Origin: Streptomyces sp. CBMA29
GTDB lineage: Bacteria; Actinomycetota; Actinomycetes; Streptomycetales; Streptomycetaceae
NCBI RefSeq assembly: GCF_014596445.1
Contig: NZ_MECL01000126.1
Span: 1-64,000 of the forward strand
DNA: 64,000 nucleotides
Direction: 5' to 3'
Shown piece after piece: positions 42,015-49,883 of the stretch (positions within the stretch are counted from its first letter, which is position 1; every line of letters begins with the position of its first letter). The position numbers and the translations under genes are program-made. The notes under the pieces were generated by a model that ran no database searches, was not told where the DNA came from, and saw nothing but the letters and a program-made list of their open reading frames with translations.

Positions 42015-43652
42015 TCAGTCCAGGTCGCGCAGCCGGAAGCGCTGGAGCTTGCCGGTGGGCGTGCGGGGGAGCGCGGGCACGAAACGGATCTCGCGCGGCG
42101 CCTTGTACGGCACGATCACGCTCTTGGCGAAGTCCCGCAGCGCGCCCGCCGCCCGGTCCCCGCCGTCCACGCCCTCGTGCAGCACGACGAACGCCCGGAC
42201 GACCTGCCCGCGCTCCTCGTCCGGCACCCCGATCACCGCCGCCTCCCGCACATCCGGGTGCCGCAGCAGCGCCTCCTCGACCTCGGGCCCCGCGATGTTG
42301 TACCCGGCCGAGATGATCATGTCGTCGGCGCGCGCCACGTAGTGAAAGTAGCCGTCGGCGTCCCGGATGTAGGTGTCACCGGTGAGATTCCAGCCGTCGC
42401 GCACGTACTCCGTCTGGCGTTCGTCGGCCAGGTACCGGCAGCCGGTCGGCCCGCGCACGGCCAGCAGCCCCGGCTCGCCGTCCGGTACCGGCCGCAGGTG
42501 CTCGTCCACGATCCGCGCGGTGTAGCCGGGCACCGGCAGCCCGGTCGCGCCTGGGCGGGCCGCGTCGTCGGCGGCGGAGATGAAGATGTGCAGCAGCTCC
42601 GTCGCCCCGATCCCGTTGATCAGCCGCAGTCCGGTCCGCTCGTGCCAGCCCATCCAGGTCGCGGCGGGCAGATTCTCCCCCGCGGACACGCAGCGGCGCA
42701 GCGACGAGACGTCGTACGACGGCAGGTCGTTGAGCATCGCGCGGTACGCGGTCGGCGCGGTGAACAGCACGCTGACCCGGTGCTTCTCGACCGCCGCCAG
42801 CAGCTCCTCCGGCCCGGCCCGCTCCAGCAGCAGCGAGGACGCGCCCGCGCGCAGCGGGAAGACCACCAGGCCGCCGAGTCCGAAGGTGAAGCCCAGCGGC
42901 GGGCTGCCGGCGAAGACGTCCTCGGGGACCGGGCGCAGCACCCGCGCGGAGAAGGTGTCCGCTATGGCCAGCACATCGCGGTGGAAGTGCATGCAGCCCT
43001 TGGGGTGCCCGGTCGTGCCCGAGGTGAAGGCGATCAGCGCCACGTCGTCCGCCGAGGTCGGCACCGCCTCGTACGTCTCGGGGCGCCCCTCGGCCAGCCG
43101 CAGCAGATCGTCGTCGCCGGTACCGCCGTACGGGGTGATCCGCAGCCCCGGCACGCGCGCCGCCGTCAGTTCCTCCAGATACGCGGCGTCGCACAGCGCG
43201 TGCGAGACGCGGGCGATCCGGCCCACCTCCGCCAGCTCGTGCGCGCGCTGCGCGGCCAGGACGGTGACGGCCACCGCGCCCGCCTCCAGCACGGCGAGCC
43301 AGCAGGCGACCAGCCAGGGGGTGGTGGGGCCGCGCAGCAGCACGCGGTTGCCGGGGACGACGCCCAGCTCGTCGGTGAGGACGTGCGTGATCCGGGCGGT
43401 CGTCGCGCGCAGCTCGGCGTACGTCCACTCCGAGCCGTCGGGCAGCCGGAGGCAGGGGGCGTCGGGGCGGCCGGTGGCGAGGAGTTCGGCGGCGCAGTTG
43501 AGCCGATCGGGGTAGGAGAGACCGTCGTCGTCGAAGCGGTCGCCGTCGCGGCCGTCGCGGCTGTCGAGGCGGGCGAGGCGTGGCCACTGGTCGGGCGGCG
43601 GGAGGTGATCGCGCGCGAAGGTGTCCACATGGGCTGAAGGCAGCAGGTCCAT
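42015..43652 (-). CDS. Aryl-CoA ligase, probable 2-aminobenzoate/benzoate-CoA ligase
   Basis: AMP-forming acyl/aryl-CoA synthetase (ANL superfamily), 545 residues. The ATP motif is IAFTSGTTGHPKGCMHFHRD. Later motifs are INGIGATELLHIF (YGATE-like), RDGWNLTGDTYIRDADGY and the catalytic Lys in RTPTGKLQRFRLRDL. It is most like the benzoate/2-aminobenzoate-CoA ligase branch (START: HVDTFARDHLPPPDQWP). It activates an aromatic acid to its CoA ester, the entry step for the bifunctional hydroxylase. It is divergent from the acyl-CoA dehydrogenase, with an operator-like site in the 102-bp gap, and is followed by paaX. Substrate choice between anthranilate, salicylate and benzoate is by context. Confidence 0.9.
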   Translation of the reverse strand: MDLLPSAHVDTFARDHLPPPDQWPRLARLDSRDGRDGDRFDDDGLSYPDRLNCAAELLATGRPDAPCLRLPDGSEWTYAELRATTARITHVLTDELGVVPGNRVLLRGPTTPWLVACWLAVLEAGAVAVTVLAAQRAHELAEVGRIARVSHALCDAAYLEELTAARVPGLRITPYGGTGDDDLLRLAEGRPETYEAVPTSADDVALIAFTSGTTGHPKGCMHFHRDVLAIADTFSARVLRPVPEDVFAGSPPLGFTFGLGGLVVFPLRAGASSLLLERAGPEELLAAVEKHRVSVLFTAPTAYRAMLNDLPSYDVSSLRRCVSAGENLPAATWMGWHERTGLRLINGIGATELLHIFISAADDAARPGATGLPVPGYTARIVDEHLRPVPDGEPGLLAVRGPTGCRYLADERQTEYVRDGWNLTGDTYIRDADGYFHYVARADDMIISAGYNIAGPEVEEALLRHPDVREAAVIGVPDEERGQVVRAFVVLHEGVDGGDRAAGALRDFAKSVIVPYKAPREIRFVPALPRTPTGKLQRFRLRDLD

Positions 43653-43705
43653 GGCGACAGTGCCCCTCGACGAGTAAGCATCCGGCGGACGATTTCAGCG
43701 TAACG

Positions 43706-43726
43706 TGTTGATGACGGCAGTCAACA
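43706..43726. promoter_or_regulatory. Candidate operator TGACGRCAGTCA (site 2) in the divergent promoter
   Basis: TGACGGCAGTCA (43712-43723) is embedded in a larger dyad, TGTTGA (43706-43711) and TCAACA (43721-43726). It is followed by ACAGG and GATAAA (43733-43738), the same order as at site 1. It lies between the divergent ligase and acyl-CoA dehydrogenase genes, so one repressor could control both. Confidence 0.7.
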
Positions 43727-43754
43727 GGACGCGATAAAGCGAGGAGGCGGGGCG

Positions 43755-44990
43755 ATGGAGGACGGGGTTTCCGGCGGTGCGGATTCCGACGGTCCGGCGG
43801 CCGGGGAAGAAGCCGTCGGTGGCGCTGGCGGCACCGCCGGCGTGGGTGACACCCGTGTGGCGTTCACTCTCGATCCGGCACGGGCGGCCTGGGCGGACCG
43901 GATCAGGGCGCTCGCGGCGGAGCGCCTGAAACCGCTGGCCGAGGCCGGTGAACCGGGCCGCGTCAACCGGCCGCTGCTGGCCGGACTCGGCGCCCTCGGA
44001 CTCCTGGCCCGCGTGCTGCCCGGTGACGGCGCCCCGGTCTCCGCCCTCGACCTCTGTGTACTGCGCGAATCGCTGGCGCGCGAGTGCACCGAGGCCGAGA
44101 CCGCCCTCGCGCTCCAGGGCCTGGGCGCCCACCCGCTGCTCACCGCGCCCGCCGTCGCCGCGCGCTGGCTGCCCGAGGTGACCTCGGGCCGGGCCGTCGC
44201 CGCCTTCGCGCTCACCGAGCCGGGCGCGGGCTCCGACGCGGCGGCGCTGTCCCTGGCCGCCGAGCCGGACGGCGCCGGCCGCTGGCGGCTGACCGGGGAG
44301 AAGTGCTGGATCTCCAACGCGCCCGAGGCCGACATCCTCACCGTCTTCGCCCGGACGGCCCCGGGGCCCGGACCCGGCGGCAGCGGCGCGCGCGGCGTCA
44401 CCGCCTTCGCCGTCCCCGCCGACCGTCCGGGGCTGACCGGCGAACACCTCGACATGCTCTCGCCGCACCCCATCGGACGGCTGGTCTTCGACGGCGTCCC
44501 GGTCGGCGCCGACGACCTCCTCGGCGTGCCGGACCACGGCTTCCGTACCGCCATGGCCACCCTCGACCTCTTCCGGCCCAGCGTCGGCGCCTTCGCGGTC
44601 GGCATGGCGCAGGCCGCACTCGACGCGGCCGTCGCGCACGCGGGCGAACGCACCGCGTTCGGCGGCCCGTTGAAGGACCTCCAGGCCGTCGCGCACCCGC
44701 TCGCCGAGATGGCCACCCGCACCGAGGCCGCCCGGCTGCTGGTCTACGCGGCGGCCACCGCGTACGACACCGGCGCGCCCGACCTGACCGCCCGCGCGGC
44801 GATGGCCAAGCTCTACGCCACAGAGACGGCGCAGTACGTGGTCGACGCCGCCGTCCAGATCCACGGCGCCCGCGCGCTGCGCCGTGGCCACCTGCTCGAA
44901 CACCTCTACCGCGAGGTGCGCGCCCCGCGGATCTACGAGGGTGCCACCGAGGTCCAACGCACCATCATCGCCAGGGAGTTGTACCGATGA
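43755..44990 (+). CDS. Acyl-CoA dehydrogenase
   Basis: FAD-dependent acyl-CoA dehydrogenase, 411 residues. An Ala/Gly-rich N-terminal extension of about 35 residues precedes the fold. Signature segments are FALTEPGAGSDAAALSLAAE, TGEKCWISNAPEADI, ERTAFGGPLKDLQAVAHPLA and QIHGARALRRGHLLEHLYRE, and the catalytic Glu is in RIYEGATEVQRTIIARELYR near the end. It would oxidise a cyclic or ring-derived acyl-CoA in the aromatic route. Its stop overlaps the Rid-family start (ATGA). Expression is likely set by site 2 just upstream. Confidence 0.94.
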   Translation: MEDGVSGGADSDGPAAGEEAVGGAGGTAGVGDTRVAFTLDPARAAWADRIRALAAERLKPLAEAGEPGRVNRPLLAGLGALGLLARVLPGDGAPVSALDLCVLRESLARECTEAETALALQGLGAHPLLTAPAVAARWLPEVTSGRAVAAFALTEPGAGSDAAALSLAAEPDGAGRWRLTGEKCWISNAPEADILTVFARTAPGPGPGGSGARGVTAFAVPADRPGLTGEHLDMLSPHPIGRLVFDGVPVGADDLLGVPDHGFRTAMATLDLFRPSVGAFAVGMAQAALDAAVAHAGERTAFGGPLKDLQAVAHPLAEMATRTEAARLLVYAAATAYDTGAPDLTARAAMAKLYATETAQYVVDAAVQIHGARALRRGHLLEHLYREVRAPRIYEGATEVQRTIIARELYR

Positions 44991-45385
44991 GCCTGCGCCG
45001 TATCAACCCGGCCGAACTCTCGCCGCCCGCCGGCTTCTCGCACGCCGTCACCGCCACCGGCCGCAGCCTGGTGATGCTCGCGGGCCAGACCGCGCTGGAC
45101 TCCTCCGGCGCGGTCGTCGGCGACGACCTGCCCGCCCAGTTCGAGCGCGCCCTCGCCAATCTGCTGACCGCTCTGCGCGCGGCGGGCGGCACCCCGGCCG
45201 ATCTCGCCCGGCTCACCGTGCACACCACCGATGTCGCCGCGTATCGCGCGTGCGCCGCCGAACTCGGCCGGATCTGGCGGGAGTCGGCGGGCCGGGACTA
45301 TCCGGCGATGGCGGTGATCGGGGTCGTCAGACTCTGGGACGAACGGGCCCTGGTGGAGCTGGACGGCATCGCGGTGCTGCCGTAA
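44987..45385 (+). CDS. Rid (YjgF/YER057c/UK114) family protein
   Basis: Trimeric Rid-family protein, 132 residues. Family features are SHAVTATGRSLVMLAGQTAL, FERALANLLTALRAAGGTPA and the C-terminal VELDGIAVLP with its conserved Glu. The Arg that defines RidA imine deaminases (PARS motif) is replaced: the sequence here reads RDYPAMAVIGV. So it is not a classical RidA and may belong to one of the Rid1-7 groups with other chemistry. Coupling to the acyl-CoA dehydrogenase ties it to the aromatic route, where a nitrogen-bearing or enol intermediate would be its substrate. Deaminase activity should not be assumed. Confidence 0.9.
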   Translation: MSLRRINPAELSPPAGFSHAVTATGRSLVMLAGQTALDSSGAVVGDDLPAQFERALANLLTALRAAGGTPADLARLTVHTTDVAAYRACAAELGRIWRESAGRDYPAMAVIGVVRLWDERALVELDGIAVLP

Positions 45386-45415
45386 CGCCCCTTCCCGCGC
45401 GCGGATTCGGCCGCG

Positions 45416-46567
45416 CTACGCGTCCACGCCGGTCCGACAGCTCTCGCGCGTCCAGGCGCGGGCCTGGTCGGTGAGGGTGAAGCCGAGGCCGGGGCGGTCG
45501 GACAGGTGCATACGGCCGTCCCGGATCTCCAGCCGCTCGTTGAACAGCGGTTCGAGCCACTCGAAGTGCTCGACCCACGGCTCGTGCGGGTAGGCGGCGG
45601 CCAGGTGGAGGTGGATCTCCATGGCGAAGTGCGGGGCGAGTTGCAGCCGGTGGTGGTCGGCCAGCGCGGCCAGCTTGAGGAACTGGGTGATCCCGCCGAC
45701 GCGCGGTGCGTCCGGCTGGATGATGTCGCAGGCCCGCGCGTCGATCAGCGCCACGTGCTCCGCGACGCTGGACAGCATCTCCCCGGTGGCGATCGGCGTG
45801 TCCAGCGCGGCGGCCAGCGCGGCGTGCCCCTCCGCGTCGTACGCGTCCAGCGGCTCCTCGATCCAGGTGAGCCCGAACGACTCCAGCGCCCGCCCCAGCC
45901 GCGCCGCAGTCGGCCGGTCCCACTGCTGGTTGGCGTCCACCATCAGCGGTACGCCGTCGCCGAGATGGGCCCGTACCGCTGCGAGCCGCTTGAGGTCCTC
46001 GGCGCTGTCCGGCTGACCCACCTTGATCTTGACGCCGCCGATGCCGCGCTCCAGCGAGGCCGTCGCGTTCTCCATCACCTGCTCGACGGGCGTGTGCAGA
46101 AAGCCGCCCGAGGTGTTGTAGCACCGCACCGAATCCCGGTGCGCGCCCAGCAATTTGGCCAGCGGAAGGCCCGCCCGCTTCGCTTTGAGATCCCACAGCG
46201 CGATGTCGAACGCGGCGATCGCCTGCGTGGCCAGGCCGCTTCGCCCCACCGAGGCGCCCGCCCACACCAGTTTCCCCCACAGCCGCCCGATGTCGTTGGG
46301 GTCCTCACCCACCAACTCCCCGGCCACTTCCCGCGCGTGCGCGAACTGGCCGGGCCCGCCGGCCCGCTTGGAGTAACTGAACCCGATCCCCTCGTGCCCC
46401 TCCTCCGTCCCGATCTCCGCGAAGAGCAGCGCGACCTCCGTCATCGCCTTCTGCACCCCCGTCAGCACCTTGGCGTCGCTCACCGGCACCGCCAACGGCA
46501 GATACACGGACGACAATCTGACCGACCGAATCCGGTCACCGGCGGACGGCATCGACACCACGGACAT
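45416..46567 (-). CDS. Enolase-superfamily sugar-acid dehydratase (talarate/galactarate-type)
   Basis: Mandelate racemase/muconate-lactonising enzyme group of the enolase superfamily, about 383 residues. The catalytic Lys pair is in GGVKIKVGQPDS (KxK). The metal ligands follow in PLMVDANQQWD, TWIEEPLDAYD and PIATGEM, and the His-Asp region in CDIIQPDAPRVGG and QLAPHFAMEIHLHL. The pattern and the GFSYSKRAGGPGQFAHA segment resemble L-talarate/galactarate dehydratases, which make a 2-keto-3-deoxy acid. The start is open: ATG 46567 abuts GGGGAG, GTG 46561 has that site six bases away, and ATG 46552 is also in frame. ATG 46600 would overlap an AT-rich likely promoter. It is convergent with the Rid gene. 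Confidence 0.88.
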   Translation of the reverse strand: MSVVSMPSAGDRIRSVRLSSVYLPLAVPVSDAKVLTGVQKAMTEVALLFAEIGTEEGHEGIGFSYSKRAGGPGQFAHAREVAGELVGEDPNDIGRLWGKLVWAGASVGRSGLATQAIAAFDIALWDLKAKRAGLPLAKLLGAHRDSVRCYNTSGGFLHTPVEQVMENATASLERGIGGVKIKVGQPDSAEDLKRLAAVRAHLGDGVPLMVDANQQWDRPTAARLGRALESFGLTWIEEPLDAYDAEGHAALAAALDTPIATGEMLSSVAEHVALIDARACDIIQPDAPRVGGITQFLKLAALADHHRLQLAPHFAMEIHLHLAAAYPHEPWVEHFEWLEPLFNERLEIRDGRMHLSDRPGLGFTLTDQARAWTRESCRTGVDA

Positions 46568-46744
46568 CTCCCCGATCACATATCTAAACGCCAAGCGCAT
46601 CCCTGAACGCGCCCAGCATACGACCGCCCCCCGCTCCCCGACAGTCCGTGCTCAAGGAGGACGAGATCCACCGGTCACCGATGAGTTCGACCGGCACGCC
46701 CAGTCGTACCCGGTACAGCGAACTCCTACGGAGAGACCGATCCC

Positions 46745-47388
46745 TTGACCGAGCTGAACGCGGACCGTGCCCGGCAAGCGATCGTCGGGCACACCCGACG
46801 TCTGGCGGAATCAGCCGCCGCGGCCGGGCCCGGGACCGCTGTCCCGACGGCTCCGAAGTGGACCGTCTCCGACCTGGTCACGCACGTGGGTCAGACGCAG
46901 CACTGGGTCGCGGAGATCATCGAGCGGCGCATCACCGACCCCGCGCACCTGCCCACGCAGATGGCCGTACCGCCCACCGACCCCCGCGAGTGGCCGGCGT
47001 GGCGGACCGGCCGTCCGAGATCGACGCCGGCATCGCTGCCGCGCTCATCAGCAACCACTTCGCGATGCTCACCTCTCCCACGTGGGAAACGCAGCGGCCC
47101 GACTCCGCGCACGCCATCCGCGGCACCGGGCAGACCTTGCAGTGGCTGGCCACCGACACGGGAGACAGCCCGGGTGCCTGGTCCGTCGAACGGCGGCCCG
47201 ACCGGGCGGCGTGGAAGCCGGAAGCCCGCCAGGCCGACGTCACGGTGACCGGTCCGGCCCGATCGCTGCTGCTGACCCTGACCCGACGCCTTCCCCTCAC
47301 CGACCGCGAAGCGACCGGCATCAGGATCGACGGCGAGACCGGCCTCGCCCAGCACTGGCTCGACAACACCGCCCACGTCAGCGGCTGA
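46745..47388 (+). pseudogene. Frameshifted mycothiol-dependent maleylpyruvate isomerase-like (TIGR03083) gene
   Basis: Two overlapping frames together make one DinB-like protein of the maleylpyruvate isomerase/TIGR03083 family. The first frame (TTG 46745) gives the N-terminal metal-binding helices (LVTHVGQTQHWVAEIIERRI). The second continues from about 47005 (EIDAGIAAALISNHFAML, TGQTLQWLATDTGDSPGAWS, HWLDNTAHVSG) to TGA 47388. The shift falls near 46990-47010 and corresponds to one lost base (or two gained). Length and order are otherwise normal, so the loss is recent, or the base is a sequencing error. Its stop lies 29 bases before attL, so before element insertion it would have been convergent with murA2. 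Confidence 0.8.
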
Positions 47389-47417
47389 CCGACCTCGCGG
47401 CCTGCGATATCCGCGGA

Positions 47418-47434
47418 TCAGATGTCGCGGAAGA
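47418..47434. repeat. attL: left 17-bp copy of the att core
   Basis: TCAGATGTCGCGGAAGA, identical to positions 59688-59704, where the same bases encode the last codons and stop of murA2 (minus strand). The bases on both outer sides differ, so the repeat is exactly 17 bp. Confidence 0.88.
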
Positions 47435-47537
47435 GACCAGCGGACACGGTGACCTGCGGGGTTTTACTGTCGGAGTCTTTTGACCTGCGTGAATGTTCTT
47501 TCGGCTGTTTCACGCTCGTACTGGCTGATGGGCCGGA

Positions 47538-47559
47538 AGTCTCAGGAAAGTCCCAGAGA
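47538..47559. repeat. Candidate integrase arm sites, left end
   Basis: AGTCCCAGAGA at 47549-47559 is preceded directly by a variant (AGTCTCAGGAA, 47538-47548; 8 of 11 bases). The same 11-mer is duplicated near attR (59601-59622) in the same orientation. Spaced direct repeats on both sides of an att core are typical arm-type sites of tyrosine integrases. Confidence 0.65.
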
Positions 47560-47627
47560 ACTCCCGTAGGCAGGAGCCACTCTTTCGGCTCGGTACAGGG
47601 CTCACGGGTGGGCTGTGGGCTGGTGCT

Positions 47628-47775
47628 CGTGTATCCACGTTCTGACCCGAATGAACGGCAACTCGCACTGCTCGAGCGGCTCGCGACCGGTGAGGAGCAT
47701 CCCGCAGCGTGGGCGCTTGGAGATTGGCGGTCTGCTCATGCCTTGCGCGATCGAGGTTTGCTGAGAATCAGCCGG
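47628..47775 (+). pseudogene. Gene fragment, unknown family
   Basis: A short coding-like run (YPRSDPNERQLALLERLATG then WRSAHALRDRGLLRI) resembles small winged-helix-like proteins often seen on actinobacterial mobile elements, of the form ERQLxVLxRIA...ARALRDRGL. No good start is present and the C-terminus is replaced by the IS701 remnant. I treat it as a truncated gene. Confidence 0.4.
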
Positions 47776-48285
47776 TGCGGCGGGGAAACGACCAGCGCTG
47801 GTGGGGCGGGGTTTATCTGCGGGGGCTGCTGACGGACGGGAAACGGAAGTCGGTGGAGCCGATGGCCGCCCGGCTCGGGGCGGACGGCAACCGGTAGGCG
47901 TTGGCCAACTTCATCACGAACAGTCCGTGGGATCGGCGCATATCCGGGCCCATCTGGCCTGGCGGACGGAAGCGGCGATCGGTCCGAAAGCACTGGTCTT
48001 CGACGATACCGGGTTCCCCAAGGACGGGACCGCGTCGGCGTGTGTGTCACGGCAGTACACCGGGACCGCGGGCAAGGTCACCAACTGCCAGGTCGGCGTC
48101 TCCCTGCACCTGGCCTCGGATCAGGCGTCGGCGGCGGTGGACTGGCGGCTGTTCCTGCCCCGGGCATGGGACCCCGCCTCGCCGGAGGCCGACCCGGACA
48201 GGACCGCCCGGCGCAAGCGCTGCGGCATCCCCGACGACGTCGGGCACGTGGAGAAGTGGCAGCTTGTGAGGACGGCCAGGAAGGC
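47770..48285 (+). pseudogene. IS701-family transposase remnant
   Basis: Fragments of an IS701 DDE transposase. The first part reads VYLRGLLTDGKRKSVEPMAA then RLGADGNR and hits an in-frame TAG at 47896 (where a Gln codon is usual) before ALANFITNSPWD. After a frameshift near 47935 it continues AHIRAHLAWR, LVFDDTGFPKDGTASACVSR (first catalytic Asp region), QYTGTAGKVTNCQVGVSLHL and VGHVEKWQL. The last two thirds, with the remaining catalytic residues, are gone. No terminal inverted repeats were found. It is clearly inactive. Confidence 0.85.
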
Positions 48286-48398
48286 TACCTCCCGCCCGGG
48301 ATCCGCGACGCCCTCGCCTGGGCCTGAACCCGCCCGCCCAACCCTCCAGGAGACACCTATCCCCACCCCATCTCCGGCCTCCCCCACGGACCCTCGAC

Positions 48399-48662
48399 GT
48401 GATCTGCCTCCCGACGCCCGCCACCACACTTCCCCTCGGCCGCATCCGCCCGCTCTGGGAACCCGCCACCCACGCAGGCTGGACCATCCACGCCCACCTC
48501 GGCCTGGCCACCACCGAGGTACTGCTCGCCCGCTGGCCCGCCGCCCCCGACCACTGGCCCGACCTGATCCGCCCCACCCTCTACGAGGTCACCGGCCTGT
48601 GCCACGCCCTCACCTACGCCACCGCCGCCCTCGATCTTTCCGACCGCCTCTCCCAGAATTGA
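48399..48662 (+). CDS. Small hypothetical protein in the element
   Basis: An 87-residue frame from GTG 48399 with good actinobacterial codon usage: LPTPATTLPLGRIRPLWEPA, WTIHAHLGLATTEVLLARWP and LIRPTLYEVTGLCHALTYAT. The amphipathic pattern and biased third positions argue that it is, or was, coding. I do not recognise the family. No ribosome-binding site is close; the nearest AGGAGA is 45 bases upstream, so the 5' part may have been lost when the IS701 copy decayed. Confidence 0.45.
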   Translation: MICLPTPATTLPLGRIRPLWEPATHAGWTIHAHLGLATTEVLLARWPAAPDHWPDLIRPTLYEVTGLCHALTYATAALDLSDRLSQN

Positions 48663-48937
48663 AAAGCTCGACTACAACAGCAGCGAGGAAGACCACAGAA
48701 GAATCAGCGCAGTCACCTCGCCTTGGCGTTTCCATTGGTCTACTCGACCGTTGCGGGCCAAGTAAACTCCAAGTAGGGTGCGCCCGACCGCCTGGGAGAC
48801 AGCCAGGTATAAGGTTCAGCTCGAGTGGTTGCGGACCGCCAACCCCACACCACATATGACAACATAACGATGGGGCGACGGCTGACGGAACGTCGTCCGT
48901 GAAACTGATTGCCGGACTACATCGAAAGGCCCCCACC

Positions 48938-49429
48938 ATGCATCTCGTAATATCCGAGCACGATGAGTTCGCTGCACTAGTCATCAGGACTGACTTCTCC
49001 AACGAGGGCGCCTGGCAGGCGATCGTCACGGCGCTGGCTCAGCCATGGGGCTACAACAGCGAACTGGAAAGCCGCACTCATATCATCGATGAGCCAGACT
49101 GGGCTGGGGCGGCCTCCGAGGCGGTAATAGACGCACTTGAAGGTGTCGACGAGGTACCAGTGATCTTCATCGCCGACGCCGTGACAATGACTTCGCCACA
49201 TCAGGCGCTGCTCGCTATCGACCGATCACCTGAGGAAGATTTCCTGGACCCGATTTATGATCGGGAAATTATCGACTCCCCCTCCCCGCGTGAACTGCGA
49301 TCCACTCCGGCGGGTGTCCACGCAATTCACGCCAACCTAACCCTTGCAAACATGGACTTTTCGGACTACGCCGAAGCGGCGGCAGAAGACCCCACGGGCG
49401 TGTTTCACGATTTTAAGGATGGCTCCTGA
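48938..49429 (+). CDS. DUF6924-like protein, possible immunity or orphan gene
   Basis: A 163-residue acidic soluble protein that resembles DUF6924 proteins: VISEHDEFAALVIRTDFSNE, GAWQAIVTALAQPWG, an EDFLDPIYDREIIDSPSP loop and a final VHAIHANLTLANMDFSDYAE. ATG 48938 has GAAAGG eight bases upstream. The gene is lower in GC than the flanks, like the RHS tip. It is convergent with the RHS toxin gene rather than directly downstream on the same strand, so an immunity role is only a possibility raised by proximity and similar composition. Function of the family is not known to me. Confidence 0.7.
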   Translation: MHLVISEHDEFAALVIRTDFSNEGAWQAIVTALAQPWGYNSELESRTHIIDEPDWAGAASEAVIDALEGVDEVPVIFIADAVTMTSPHQALLAIDRSPEEDFLDPIYDREIIDSPSPRELRSTPAGVHAIHANLTLANMDFSDYAEAAAEDPTGVFHDFKDGS

Positions 49430-49883
49430 AGGCAGTCCCCCCAAGGGTATCCGCGCGCCGGATTCGATGCTGGATCGAGCGATCCGGGGGCGAGTTTGCG
49501 GTCACGAGCCAGCCCTTGCGTTCGGCAGCGCAATACGCCGTCCGCACACACCTCCGCCGGCCGCTCCGGCGGGATCGACGCCAGGAGCGGACGACGGATA
49601 TCCCGCAGAACTTGAACGCCTGATTGTCGTTCAGGTCCACACCCGGCACCGCCACGGTGAGGAGCAGCCCTGGACCGAGCTCCCGAGCCGGCACCTCGGC
49701 TACATCGAATACGACTGACAGGTCCTCAGTATCCAGTGGCGGCGCGCGGGAGGGCCTCAATCCGGCACCCCACGCACGCTCGTCGACGACACCGAGAAAC
49801 AACAATCAGCTTTGGGAACGCCGACGGCACTTCGGTTCAACGTTGCATAATCAAACAGTCACGTGAGGTAACTCCCAAGTACG
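49430..49883. other. Gap between DUF6924-like gene and RHS 3' end
   Basis: No gene here is convincing. A minus-strand frame (TTG 49805 to 49413) includes LSVVFDVAEVPARELGPGLL, followed by LTVAVPGVDLNDNQAFKF, which looks coding for about 50 residues and then degenerates into Arg-rich sequence. It lies directly downstream of the toxin stop on the same strand, the place expected for an immunity gene, so it could be an immunity remnant. No ribosome-binding site was found. Confidence 0.4.

Noticed and set aside
44987-45385. Naming the Rid-family protein RidA imine deaminase
   Set aside because: The Arg that defines deaminating RidA (PARS motif) is replaced in this sequence, so only the family name is used.
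47389-47434. tRNA gene as integration target
   Set aside because: No cloverleaf or GGTTC-type T-arm was found near either att copy. The repeat matches the murA2 coding end instead.
49344-49718. 124-residue plus-strand frame after the DUF6924-like gene
   Set aside because: Overlaps the end of that gene in another frame, has no ribosome-binding site and a composition typical of non-coding sequence.
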